From assembly GCA_910584985.1 (NCBI GenBank), contig CAJUDJ010000031.1, positions 1 to 18,927 on the forward strand: a DNA stretch of 18,927 nucleotides, written 5' to 3'. Below are positions 1 through 7,261 of this stretch, piece after piece. This DNA is from an uncultured Eubacterium sp. (lineage in GTDB: Bacteria > Bacillota > Clostridia > Oscillospirales > Acutalibacteraceae). Numbering within the stretch: position 1 is the stretch's first letter; each line of letters starts with the position of its first letter. Under the pieces are notes generated by a model that made no database searches, had not been told where the DNA came from, and saw only the letters and a program-made list of their open reading frames with translations. The translations under genes were made by a program, and so were the position numbers.

Positions 1-600
1 ACACTGACCCTCGGCAAGCGTGCATTTGCTTATTATAATGTAAATATAGGCGACTGGCATGTTGAGACAGGTGAATTTGATGTGTTTGTGGCAGCATCCA
101 GCCGTGATATCAGGCTTTCAGCCGTTGTAAATGTTGTTTCAACCAATGAGGCTGAAATTCCGGATTATAAGGAAACAGCGCCTGCTTACTACACTGCAAA
201 CCTTGCAGAAATGAACGGCAATCAGTGGGCTGCAGTTTACGGTCAACCGCTTCCGTCTGCACAGCGTGATACATCTGCTAAAATCAATATTTATAACTGC
301 CTTGATGATGCTTCGCATACAAAATGGGGCAGAAGAATTGGCAAAATTGTTAAAAGTGTTATAAACCGATTTGCAGGCAGCGCGGAAAACGGAGATGGTG
401 CAATGCTTCAGGCAATGGCTGTTCAGATTCCAATCAGAAACTTTATTTCTATGTCTATGGGTGTATTCAGCCCGAAAATGGCGGACGGACTTCTTCAGAT
501 TCTGAATGATGATGAAAGCACTTTTAAGGGTGTCGGAAAGATTTTAGGTGGGCTGCCAAATGCAATTAAAAAATTGCCGAACCTGATTAAATCTATATAA
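1..600 (+). CDS. Beta-glucosidase, glycoside hydrolase family 3, C-terminal fragment (5' end outside window)
   Basis: The frame is open from base 1 to the TAA at 598-600, giving 199 residues without a start. The first ~43 residues match the C-terminal fibronectin-III-like domain of GH3 beta-glucosidases: the run LGKRAFAYYNV, then a Trp/Glu/Gly strand and the hallmark FVAASSRDIRLSA. The ~155 residues after it form an extra tail with a Tyr-rich start (PAYYTANLAEM) and a helical C-terminus, which I associate with clostridial GH3 enzymes. The catalytic (beta/alpha)8 and sandwich domains lie upstream of the window, so substrate specificity cannot be judged. Known for the family: retaining hydrolysis of terminal beta-D-glucosides or xylosides, often cytoplasmic in gut clostridia. 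The Met at base 82 is internal, not a start. The gene ends 11 bases before a strong hairpin terminator. Confidence 0.8.
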   Translation, partial: TLTLGKRAFAYYNVNIGDWHVETGEFDVFVAASSRDIRLSAVVNVVSTNEAEIPDYKETAPAYYTANLAEMNGNQWAAVYGQPLPSAQRDTSAKINIYNCLDDASHTKWGRRIGKIVKSVINRFAGSAENGDGAMLQAMAVQIPIRNFISMSMGVFSPKMADGLLQILNDDESTFKGVGKILGGLPNAIKKLPNLIKSI

Positions 601-611
601 CAGTAATTTAT

Positions 612-652
612 AAAGAAAAGATGTAAAGCGTTATGCTTTACATCTTTTCTTT
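612..652. terminator. Bidirectional hairpin terminator between GH3 and araC-type genes
   Basis: A perfect 18-bp stem pairs 612-629 with 635-652 around a 5-base loop (GTTAT). On the plus strand the 3' arm runs into a T tract to 656, so it ends the GH3 transcript. On the minus strand the complementary A-rich 5' arm gives a T-rich 3' side, so it can also end the convergent regulator, whose stop codon (638-640) lies in the stem. The stem core TGTAAAGC recurs in the araC-ddl region. Confidence 0.85.
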
Positions 653-1486
653 TTTTATATATTCACTTGGTGAGCATTCAAATTCTTTTTTAAAGGCCTT
701 CAGGAAAACGGAATAATTGTTAAAGCCGCTTTCAAAGCAGGCATTCTTTGCAGAGACTCCGTTTTCAAGAAGAGAACAGGCATGCAGCAGGCGTTTTGAA
801 AGTATATAGGAATAAATCGTTTTCCCCGTTGTGTTTTTAAATTTATGCATAAGATAATATCTGCTCAGATAGAATTCAGCAGCAATTTTATCAACGCAGA
901 GCGGTTTGAAAAGATTGTTTTTTATAAAGTGTATAATTTCATCGGTCTGCCTGTCGCTTTTATATGCAACGGATAAATCGCTGTAATGGATAACGGCGCG
1001 GTTTGTCAGAATCATAAGCCGATTAAATAGGCTTTCTTTCATAAGCTCGGCGGCAAATGCCGTTTCGCTTTCCGTGCTTATTTTTTCGGCCAGGCTGAAT
1101 AGCTCCTGTGCTGTTTCATGGGGCAGTCTTAATAAATTCAGCCCGGTTTCCTTTGTTTTATCGAAGCAGGCGGAAAGATTGCCGTTTTCTTTCAGATAAC
1201 TGCTGTTTATCCATATGATAATTCTTTCATACGGCACATCTCCACGGATAACAGGCTTGTGAATATCACCGTGGCGAACAAGCAGAATGTCATTTTCCGT
1301 AAGGTTATATTCCTTGCCTTCAATAATGTAACAAACTTTTCCTGATTTGAATAATACCATTTTGTCAAATTCATGATAATGAAAATCAAATTTCTGCCTG
1401 TAAATATCTTTATTATAAAATACTCTGAAATTTTCTTTTAAATATCCTCTTTTGCCGTATTCGGCATTTATCATCACATTTTCCAT
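638..1486 (-). CDS. AraC/XylS-family transcriptional regulator with N-terminal cupin
   Basis: From the ATG at 1486-1484 this is 282 residues. The N-terminal third is a cupin-like sensor (FHYHEFDKMVLFKSG, then a Gly-Lys-Glu-Tyr turn and NDILLVRHGDIHKP). The last ~100 residues are the AraC double helix-turn-helix: helices around VDKIAAEFYLSRYYLMHKFKN, then NACFESGFNNYSVFLKAFKKE and the family ending PSEYIK. The frame stays open to 1546, but those codons overlap a near-consensus promoter, so I reject the longer start. The predicted transcription start falls at about the ATG, implying a leaderless or very short-leader mRNA; a second ATG at 1474-1472 is the alternative. It is divergent from ddl. 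Ligand unknown; regulation of itself and ddl is inferred from repeats in the gap. Confidence 0.85.
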   Translation of the reverse strand: MENVMINAEYGKRGYLKENFRVFYNKDIYRQKFDFHYHEFDKMVLFKSGKVCYIIEGKEYNLTENDILLVRHGDIHKPVIRGDVPYERIIIWINSSYLKENGNLSACFDKTKETGLNLLRLPHETAQELFSLAEKISTESETAFAAELMKESLFNRLMILTNRAVIHYSDLSVAYKSDRQTDEIIHFIKNNLFKPLCVDKIAAEFYLSRYYLMHKFKNTTGKTIYSYILSKRLLHACSLLENGVSAKNACFESGFNNYSVFLKAFKKEFECSPSEYIKKEKM

Positions 1487-1492
1487 AATTCG

Positions 1493-1521
1493 ATTATAAA
1501 GCACAATTTGCATATTGTAAA
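1493..1521 (-). promoter_or_regulatory. Sigma-A type promoter for the AraC-family gene
   Basis: Read on the minus strand, a -35 TTTACA (1516-1521) is separated by exactly 17 bases from a perfect -10 TATAAT (1493-1498). Transcription would begin near 1486, at the chosen ATG. The two direct repeats at 1493-1506 and 1514-1527 cover both promoter elements. Confidence 0.65.
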
Positions 1522-1527
1522 GCACAA
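1493..1527. promoter_or_regulatory. Putative AraC-type operator: two 14-bp direct repeats, 21 bp apart
   Basis: ATTATAAAGCACAA at 1493-1506 and ATTGTAAAGCACAA at 1514-1527 differ by one base and start 21 bp apart, two helical turns. Tandem same-orientation half-sites at this period are the usual layout for AraC-family operators. They sit on the araC -10 and -35, suggesting autorepression, and end 8 bp before the weak -35 proposed for ddl, a position suited to activation. Regulator identity is inferred. Confidence 0.5.
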
Positions 1528-1534
1528 ATAGATA

Positions 1535-1563
1535 TTTTAAATGCAAATAAACATTAATATAAT
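1535..1563 (+). promoter_or_regulatory. Candidate promoter for the D-Ala-D-Ala ligase gene
   Basis: A perfect -10 TATAAT lies at 1558-1563; 17 bases upstream the -35 position reads TTTTAA (1535-1540), a poor match. A good -10 with a weak -35 next to AraC-type half-sites fits an activator-dependent promoter. Confidence 0.4.
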
Positions 1564-1594
1564 AATCAAAAAACAGCTTCAGAGGTGGAAAATG

Positions 1595-2608
1595 ATGAAC
1601 ATTTTAATTCTGGCAGGGGGATTAAGCCCGGAAAGAGAGGTTTCGCTTTCCTCTGCTTCAAAAATTGCAAAGTCGCTCATAAAGCAGGGAAATAAGGTGT
1701 GTATTGCGGATATTTGCTGTAATATTAAAGATGTAAAGCAAATATGCTTTACAAATAAATCAGATGAAATTAAGACCTATGCTGTAAATGGAACAGCGCC
1801 GAAAGCAATAGAAATATGTGAAAAGGAAAATGAAATCGGCGAAAATGTAATGGAAGCCTGTAAAACAGCAGATTTCGTTTTTATTGCGCTTCACGGCGGT
1901 ATAGGTGAAAACGGCAAGTTACAGGCGGTTTTTGATTTGAATGGAATCAAATATACAGGCTCTGGTTATGACGGCTGTATGCTTGCAATGGATAAAAATA
2001 TTTCAAAAATGATTGCCTGTGCGCATCAGATAAAAACAGCAAAATGGAGTATGAATACGAAAGCTGCATCGTTATCGTTTCCCTGTGTGGTTAAGCCGGC
2101 GAACTGCGGTTCAAGCATAGGTGTTGCTATGGTGAATAACGGGGATGAGCTTGCCTCTGCAATACGGCTTGCAGAACCGTATGACAATGCTGTTCTGATT
2201 GAAGAAAAAATAGAGGGCAGGGAATTTTCCGTGGGCATTCTGGATGATAAGCCGCTGCCTGTTATTGAAATCAAACCGAAAAGCGGTTTTTATGATTATA
2301 AAAACAAATATCAGGCAGATTTAACACAGGAAGTCTGCCCGGCGGATATTTCTGCAAATCTTTCTGACAGACTGCAGCAAACTGCGCTGAAGATGCACAG
2401 GCTTCTTCACCTCTCCTGCTATTCAAGAATAGATTTTATGGTTGATAAAAAGGAGGATATTTATTTTATTGAAGCAAATGCACTTCCCGGAATGACACCT
2501 GCAAGCCTTCTTCCGCAGGAAGCGGCGGCAGCCGGTATATCTTATGAATGCCTTTGTGAAAAGATTGCCGAAAGTGCTTTCGGGCACAAACGGATTTACA
2601 AATCCTGA
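1595..2608 (+). CDS. ddl: D-alanine--D-alanine ligase
   Basis: ATP-grasp enzyme that joins two D-alanines for the peptidoglycan stem peptide in the cytoplasm. The start is the second of two adjacent ATGs: AGAGGTGG at 1581-1588 is spaced better for 1595 than for 1592, giving 337 residues, normal for the family. Visible in order: LAGGLSPEREVSLSS with the substrate-binding Glu13; ALHGGIGENGKLQ; AMDKNISK; the ATP-grasp strand FPCVVKPANCGSSIGVA; EEKIEGREFSVG; an omega loop with F232-Y-D-Y; and the Mg-binding YSRIDF and FIEANALPGMTPASL. The omega-loop Tyr argues for a D-Ala-D-Ala ligase rather than a VanA- or VanC-type D-Lac or D-Ser ligase. It is divergent from an AraC-type regulator and followed after 51 bases by a peptide-sensing two-component system, suggesting a role in envelope stress. 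Whether it is the cell's only ligase cannot be seen here. Confidence 0.93.
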   Translation: MNILILAGGLSPEREVSLSSASKIAKSLIKQGNKVCIADICCNIKDVKQICFTNKSDEIKTYAVNGTAPKAIEICEKENEIGENVMEACKTADFVFIALHGGIGENGKLQAVFDLNGIKYTGSGYDGCMLAMDKNISKMIACAHQIKTAKWSMNTKAASLSFPCVVKPANCGSSIGVAMVNNGDELASAIRLAEPYDNAVLIEEKIEGREFSVGILDDKPLPVIEIKPKSGFYDYKNKYQADLTQEVCPADISANLSDRLQQTALKMHRLLHLSCYSRIDFMVDKKEDIYFIEANALPGMTPASLLPQEAAAAGISYECLCEKIAESAFGHKRIYKS

Positions 2609-2623
2609 CGGCTGTGATAGAAT
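2595..2623 (+). promoter_or_regulatory. Candidate promoter for the response regulator/kinase genes
   Basis: -35 TTTACA (2595-2600) and -10 TAGAAT (2618-2623) are 17 bases apart, with the -35 inside the last codons of ddl. The -35 is embedded in a 14-bp palindrome, GGATTT-AC-AAATCC (2592-2605), which could be an operator. A leader of about 30 bases would precede the next start. Confidence 0.45.
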
Positions 2624-2659
2624 AAAACTGTATTTATATTCGGGAATGGGGCGGCGGCT

Positions 2660-3337
2660 ATGTATCGTATTTTGATTGTTGAGGATGACAGAGGAATTGC
2701 TGAGGCCATTAAAGAACAGCTTACTGTGTGGAATCTGGAATCCAGATGTGTTTCGGATTTCCGAAATGTGCTGGCTGAATTTTCCGAATATAATCCGCAT
2801 CTGATTCTGCTTGATATTTCTCTTCCGTTTTATAATGGCTATCATTGGTGCTCTGAAATCAGAAAAGCGTCCAAAGTGCCTGTTATTTTTATATCCTCCG
2901 CTTCAGACAATATGAATATTGTTATGGCAATGAATATGGGCGCTGATGATTTTATTGCCAAGCCGTTTGACCAGAGTGTTATGATTGCCAAAATTCAGGC
3001 AATGCTCAGAAGAACATATGATTTTTCATCAGCCGTTACTGTGCTGGAACACAGGGGTGCGATGCTGGATACGGCGGACAGTTCTTTTATTTATAACAGC
3101 AGCAAGATACCGCTTACAAAAAATGAATATATTATTCTGCACACGCTTATGAAAAATAAAGGTAAAATTATAAGCCGTGAAAAACTGATGGAACGGCTTT
3201 GGGAAACAGACAGTTTTGTGGATGAAAATACGCTTACCGTAAATGTAAGCCGCCTGCGCAAAAAGCTGGATTCGATTGGACTTGAGGATTTCATTTCCAC
3301 AAAATTTAAAATGGGTTATATTATTAAGGAAAGTTAA
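2660..3337 (+). CDS. OmpR-family response regulator, YxdJ/BceR-like
   Basis: A 225-residue cytoplasmic DNA-binding regulator. The receiver domain spans ~1-115: acidic pocket D9-D10, phospho-acceptor D52 (LLDISLP), S80 at the Thr/Ser switch position, and K101 in AKPFD. The winged-helix domain spans ~125-225 and shows the OmpR patterns LTKNEYIILHTLMKNKGKII, REKLMERLWE and NTLTVNVSRLRKKL. The kinase follows two bases after the stop, and the ABC genes after that. Gene order plus the downstream YxeA protein match B. subtilis yxdJKLM-yxeA, a BceRS-type system. Its likely target is the TTACA-N4-TGTAA palindrome at 4333-4348 ahead of the transporter genes. The start is preceded by GGGGCGG at 2648-2654. 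Confidence 0.9.
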   Translation: MYRILIVEDDRGIAEAIKEQLTVWNLESRCVSDFRNVLAEFSEYNPHLILLDISLPFYNGYHWCSEIRKASKVPVIFISSASDNMNIVMAMNMGADDFIAKPFDQSVMIAKIQAMLRRTYDFSSAVTVLEHRGAMLDTADSSFIYNSSKIPLTKNEYIILHTLMKNKGKIISREKLMERLWETDSFVDENTLTVNVSRLRKKLDSIGLEDFISTKFKMGYIIKES

Positions 3338-3339
3338 TT

Positions 3340-4329
3340 ATGAAATTTCTTTATTATTATCTGAAACAGAGAAAAACAGGTGTTTTTTTATTTTCCTTAT
3401 TTACGCTGCTGTTTTTATGCTCCTTTATTCTTTATAAAATTCCGGCAGGGGCAGTTCTGTATCCTGCAATGCTTTGTGCTTTTTTTGCTGCTGTTTTTAT
3501 ATTCTTTGATTATAAAAAGGAATTGAAAAAGCATAACAGGCTTGTGGAAATCCGTAAATATACGGAAAATCTGCTTGATTTTCTTCCGCATATTGAAACA
3601 GTCGATGATGAGGATTATCAGCAGATTATTCGCCTGATGGATGATGAACAAAGGCAAAGAACAACGGAAATGAATATAAAATATTCCGATATGACGGATT
3701 ATTACACAGCCTGGGTGCATCAGATTAAAACACCCATATCCTCCATAAAACTGACCCTGCAGAACAGCGATGCCGAGTATTCCGGAATTGTTGCCGAGGA
3801 TTTGTTCAGAATAGAACAGTATGTGGAAATGGTGTTGATGTTCCTTCGGCTGGATTCCGATTATACGGATTATGTAATTCAAGAATATAATCTGGATGAA
3901 ATTATAAAAGGTGCGGTTAAAAAATTTGCGGGGCAGTTTATAAGGCGGAAGATTCATCTTGCTTATGAGCCGTTCGGTATAACTGCCGTTACAGATGAAA
4001 AGTGGCTTTCCTTTGTGATAGAACAGGTGATTTCAAATGCCCTTAAGTATACACCGGAAGGGGAGATTTCCATATATCTTGAAAGCCCGAAAACGCTTTG
4101 CATTAAAGACACGGGAATCGGCATTGCGCCGGAGGATATTCAGCGTATTTTTGAAAAAGGCTTTACGGGCTGTAACGGCAGAACAGATAAAAAGGCAAGC
4201 GGAATCGGACTTTATCTCTGTAAAAGAATATGCACAAATCTCGGGCATACAATTTCTGCTCTTTCCTCAGGGAAAAACGGAACGGTGATTAAAATAAATT
4301 TGGATAAGAAAAAGCTTTTTGTTGAATAA
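3340..4329 (+). CDS. Intramembrane-sensing histidine kinase, YxdK/BceS-like
   Basis: A 329-residue membrane kinase. Two hydrophobic helices (~13-32 and ~39-56) are joined by a loop of only a few residues and there is no extracellular sensor domain. This is typical of BceS-type kinases, which read the activity of their partner ABC transporter rather than binding the antibiotic themselves. The cytoplasmic part has the H box with H127 (TAWVHQIKTPISS), the N box with N233 (EQVISNALKYTPEG), the G1 box DTGIGIAPED (257-266) and the G2 box ASGIGLYLCK (286-295), so all catalytic elements are present. It starts two bases after the response regulator stop and is almost certainly co-translated with it. 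The partners would be the regulator upstream and the ABC transporter downstream. Confidence 0.9.
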   Translation: MKFLYYYLKQRKTGVFLFSLFTLLFLCSFILYKIPAGAVLYPAMLCAFFAAVFIFFDYKKELKKHNRLVEIRKYTENLLDFLPHIETVDDEDYQQIIRLMDDEQRQRTTEMNIKYSDMTDYYTAWVHQIKTPISSIKLTLQNSDAEYSGIVAEDLFRIEQYVEMVLMFLRLDSDYTDYVIQEYNLDEIIKGAVKKFAGQFIRRKIHLAYEPFGITAVTDEKWLSFVIEQVISNALKYTPEGEISIYLESPKTLCIKDTGIGIAPEDIQRIFEKGFTGCNGRTDKKASGIGLYLCKRICTNLGHTISALSSGKNGTVIKINLDKKKLFVE

Positions 4330-4332
4330 TTC

Positions 4333-4348
4333 CTTACAAAAATGTAAG
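4333..4348. promoter_or_regulatory. BceR-type operator palindrome
   Basis: CTTACA-AAAA-TGTAAG is a perfect inverted repeat matching the published BceR-like consensus TNACA-N4-TGTAA. A further half-site, ATGTAAG at 4363-4369, repeats the right arm 21 bp downstream. The site lies ~55 bp upstream of the -10 at 4403-4408, in the right place to activate the transporter genes. Confidence 0.65.
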
Positions 4349-4357
4349 AACTGAGCG

Positions 4358-4400
4358 GAGAAATGTAAGCCGAATCAATGGATTTGCATTTCTCTTTTTT
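4358..4400 (+). terminator. Hairpin with U tract between kinase and ABC genes (terminator or attenuator)
   Basis: GAGAAATG (4358-4365) pairs with CATTTCTC (4387-4394). An inner stem pairs 4371-4376 with 4381-4386 around AATG, leaving a 5-base bulge (4366-4370). Six Ts follow at 4395-4400. It could end the regulator/kinase transcript just before the separate transporter promoter. The left arm overlaps the second TGTAAG half-site. Confidence 0.45.
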
Positions 4401-4402
4401 GT

Positions 4403-4408
4403 TATAAT
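4403..4408 (+). promoter_or_regulatory. -10 element of the ABC transporter promoter
   Basis: A perfect TATAAT at 4403-4408 lies about 50 bases before the ATPase start. No good -35 is found 16-18 bases upstream (GATTTG or GGATTT), as expected for a promoter needing an activator bound at the upstream palindrome. Confidence 0.45.
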
Positions 4409-4459
4409 CTTTTCAGAAAGCACACAAGTTAAAGGGTGCTTGCTAAAGGAGGAAATGAT

Positions 4460-5224
4460 ATGAGTATACTTGAAGTAAATGCTTTAAGAAAGGTGTACAC
4501 AACGAAAATGGGCGGACACAAGGTGGAAGCCCTGCGCAATGTTACCTTTACGGTGAATGAAGGTGAATACGTTGCCATTATGGGAGAATCGGGCAGCGGA
4601 AAAACAACACTGCTGAACATTCTTGCCGCACTTGATAAGCCTACAGGCGGAAGCGTAAAGCTTGCAGGCAGTGAACTTTCAAATATAAAGGAATCGGAAA
4701 TTGCAGCGTTCAGACGGAATAATCTGGGCTTTGTTTTTCAGGATTTCAATTTACTGGATACCTTTTCACTGGAGGATAATATTTATCTTCCGCTGGTGCT
4801 TGCGGGTATGCATCACATGGAAATGAAAAAACGGCTTGTGCCCGTTGCACAGCAGCTTGGTATTTCCGATTTGCTGAAGAAATATCCTTATGAGGTTTCC
4901 GGCGGACAGAAGCAGCGTGCGGCTGTTGCAAGAGCACTTATAACAAACCCAAAGATTATTCTTGCCGATGAACCAACGGGTGCGCTGGATTCCAAGGCAT
5001 CGGATGAGCTGCTGAATCTTTTCTCAAAAATAAATCTTTCGGGGCAGACTGTGCTGATGGTTACACATTCGGTTAAGGCGGCAAGCCGTGCAAACAGGGT
5101 GCTTTTTATTAAGGACGGCGAAGTGTTTCATCAGATTTACAGAGGTGTTTCGAGTGATGAAGAACTTTATCAGAAGATTTCAGACACCCTTACATTACTT
5201 GCAACAGGCGGTGATGGAAGATGA
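4460..5224 (+). CDS. ABC transporter ATP-binding protein, YxdL/BceA-like
   Basis: A 254-residue ATPase of the MacB/LolD/BceA class. The start is ATG 4460, with AAAGGAGG at 4445-4452; an in-frame ATG at 4436 lacks a ribosome site. Motifs in order: Walker A GESGSGKT (42-49), Q-loop Q94 in FVFQDFNLLDTFS, signature VSGGQKQR (146-153), Walker B IILADEPTGALD (D170, E171) and switch H203 in VTHSVKAAS. All catalytic residues are intact. Known role of the family: with a ten-helix permease it frees lipid-II-cycle intermediates from peptide antibiotics and signals transport load to the partner kinase. Its stop overlaps the permease start by four bases (ATGA at 5221-5224), so the two are translationally coupled. 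The antibiotic handled cannot be read from sequence. Confidence 0.93.
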   Translation: MSILEVNALRKVYTTKMGGHKVEALRNVTFTVNEGEYVAIMGESGSGKTTLLNILAALDKPTGGSVKLAGSELSNIKESEIAAFRRNNLGFVFQDFNLLDTFSLEDNIYLPLVLAGMHHMEMKKRLVPVAQQLGISDLLKKYPYEVSGGQKQRAAVARALITNPKIILADEPTGALDSKASDELLNLFSKINLSGQTVLMVTHSVKAASRANRVLFIKDGEVFHQIYRGVSSDEELYQKISDTLTLLATGGDGR

Positions 5225-7242
5225 AAACAGGACTTTATTCACGCCTTGCATTAAACGGAATCAAGAAAAACAGACGCCTTTATATTCCGTATCTTCTTAC
5301 CTGCTCGGGAATGATTATGATGTTTTATATCATATCCTTCCTTTCAAACAGCGAAATTCTTGGCGGAATGTTCGGTGGCACCGTGATGCAGCTATGTTTA
5401 AGGCTTGGCTGTATAGTGATGGGTGTTTTTTCACTGATATTTCTGTTTTATACAAATTCCTTTTTAATTCGAAGAAGAAAAAAGGAATTCGGGCTTTACA
5501 ATATTCTTGGTATGGGAAAATGGAATCTTGCCCGTGTGCTTATATGGGAGAGTGTTTTTGTTTCATTGCTTTCCCTATTCAGCGGTCTGTTCTGCGGAAT
5601 TCTTTTTTCAAAAGCAGCCGAATTGCTTATGGTTAATATTTTGAAGATGCAAACCGATTTTTCGCTTCGTATTTCCATGAATGCGGTTTTGTGGACGGTA
5701 TGCTTGTTTGCTGCTGTTTTTCTGCTTATTCTGCTGAATACTTTAAAGCAAATCAGGGTATCCAATCCGATTGAACTTCTGCACAGTGAAAGCTCTGGCG
5801 AACAGCCGCCGAAATCAAACTGGATTATTGCGCTTGCAGGTGTTATTATTTTAGGCTTTGCCTATTTTATTGCGGTTTCCATTGAAGATCCCATTAATGC
5901 TCTGATTTGGTTTATGATTGCTGTTGTTATGGTAATTTTGGCAACCTATCTGCTGTTTATTGCCGGTTCCGTTGCCTTTTGCAAAATTCTTCAGAAGAAA
6001 AAGAATTATTATTATAAAACAAACCATTTTATATCTGTTTCTTCTATGGTATTCCGAATGAAAAGAAACGGCGCAGGGCTTGCTTCCATCTGTATTCTGT
6101 GCACAATGGTACTGGTTATGGTTTCTTCAACCGTTTGTCTTTATATGGGCGCTGAGGACAGTCTGCGAAAGCGTTATCCGAGAAATATCGGCATTCAAAT
6201 GACAGTGAATGAATTTGCGGATTTTAATGCACAGCAGATTAAAGATATCAAGGCATCTGCTGTGCAGGCTGCTAAGGAGCAGGGTGAGCAGCCGGAAAAT
6301 ATACTGGATTACAATATGGCACGATTTCTGGCAGGAAAAAAGGATAACAGGCTGGAAACTTCCAATCTTACAACACTTTCCAATTCCTATGATGTTTATA
6401 TTGTAGGTATTGATGATTATAACAGGATTATGAATAAAAACGAAACGCTTGAACAGGGCGAGGCGTTGATTTATATGACTCAGAATTCAAAATTTGAAGG
6501 AAATACAATAGAAATAGAGGCTGCCGGAACGCTGAAAATCAAAAAGAAGGCAGAAGGCTTTGTTGGAAACAGAACTTCTGCTATGAATATGACAGGATCC
6601 ATATTTCTTTTTGTGCCCGATATGGAAGAAACAGTTTCGCCGATGATGCAGCTTGCCGACTTCAAGGGCGACCGTTTTGTTACGCTTGGCAGCTATTACG
6701 GCTATGATCTTTCCTGCGATGATGAAAAGCAGACGAATATTTTTAATTCCTATTGCGATAAAATGCAGGGAGCGGCAAATAAGTATGCATTCGGTATGAC
6801 ATATTCTGAATGTGCTGCAGTAGAGAAAATAGAATTTTACGGTCTTTACGGTTCTCTGTTCTTTCTGGGAATACTTCTCGGAATTGTATTTGTTTTTGCA
6901 GCCGTTCTGATTATCTATTACAAGCAGGTTTCGGAAGGATATGAGGATCAGTCGCGTTTTGATATTATGCAGAAGGTGGGAATGAATAAAAAGGAAATCA
7001 GAAAAAGCATTAATTCACAGGTGCTTACGGTGTTCTTCCTGCCGCTTTTGATGTCAGCGCTTCATCTTGGCTTTGCGTTTCCGATGATTTATAAAATACT
7101 GATGCTGTTCTCCATAACAGACTTACCCTTTTTAATTTTGGTTACGGCAAGCTGCTTCGCCGTGTTTGCACTTTGTTATATTTTTGTTTATAAATTTACA
7201 TCCAGAGCCTACTATGCTATTGTAAGTGATGCAAAGGAATAA
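5221..7242 (+). CDS. FtsX-like ABC transporter permease, YxdM/BceB-like
   Basis: A 673-residue membrane protein with the BceB layout. The N-terminus (LYSRLALNGIKKNRRLYIPYLLTC) is typical of the family and is followed by a first helix. About seven helices lie before residue ~310. A large, mostly hydrophilic, presumably extracellular domain spans ~310-535, and three helices fall at ~541-567, ~594-620 and ~632-655. The motif RRKKEFGLYNILGMGKWN (~85-102) is the FtsX-type coupling helix facing the ATPase; NPIELLH (~180) and QKVGMNKKEI are further family signatures. The extracellular domain is the part that determines antibiotic recognition in studied members and is the least conserved. It overlaps the ATPase gene by four bases. 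A YxeA-family gene begins 19 bases after its stop. Confidence 0.92.
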   Translation: MKTGLYSRLALNGIKKNRRLYIPYLLTCSGMIMMFYIISFLSNSEILGGMFGGTVMQLCLRLGCIVMGVFSLIFLFYTNSFLIRRRKKEFGLYNILGMGKWNLARVLIWESVFVSLLSLFSGLFCGILFSKAAELLMVNILKMQTDFSLRISMNAVLWTVCLFAAVFLLILLNTLKQIRVSNPIELLHSESSGEQPPKSNWIIALAGVIILGFAYFIAVSIEDPINALIWFMIAVVMVILATYLLFIAGSVAFCKILQKKKNYYYKTNHFISVSSMVFRMKRNGAGLASICILCTMVLVMVSSTVCLYMGAEDSLRKRYPRNIGIQMTVNEFADFNAQQIKDIKASAVQAAKEQGEQPENILDYNMARFLAGKKDNRLETSNLTTLSNSYDVYIVGIDDYNRIMNKNETLEQGEALIYMTQNSKFEGNTIEIEAAGTLKIKKKAEGFVGNRTSAMNMTGSIFLFVPDMEETVSPMMQLADFKGDRFVTLGSYYGYDLSCDDEKQTNIFNSYCDKMQGAANKYAFGMTYSECAAVEKIEFYGLYGSLFFLGILLGIVFVFAAVLIIYYKQVSEGYEDQSRFDIMQKVGMNKKEIRKSINSQVLTVFFLPLLMSALHLGFAFPMIYKILMLFSITDLPFLILVTASCFAVFALCYIFVYKFTSRAYYAIVSDAKE

Positions 7243-7261
7243 AAAGAAAGGTGGAATCAAT

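Noticed and set aside
1487..1546. Longer N-terminus for the AraC-family protein
   Set aside because: The extra 20 codons cover a near-consensus promoter and the operator repeats, have no ribosome site and do not resemble the cupin family start.
1595..2608. Vancomycin-resistance D-Lac or D-Ser ligase
   Set aside because: The omega loop has FYDY with the Tyr typical of D-Ala-D-Ala ligases, and no vanH-, vanX- or vanT-like gene is near.
3415..3957. 180-codon minus-strand open frame
   Set aside because: Antisense to the intact histidine kinase gene; no recognisable protein pattern.
5088..5636. 182-codon open frame on the plus strand across the ATPase-permease junction
   Set aside because: It overlaps two well-supported genes in another frame, has unnatural composition and no ribosome site.
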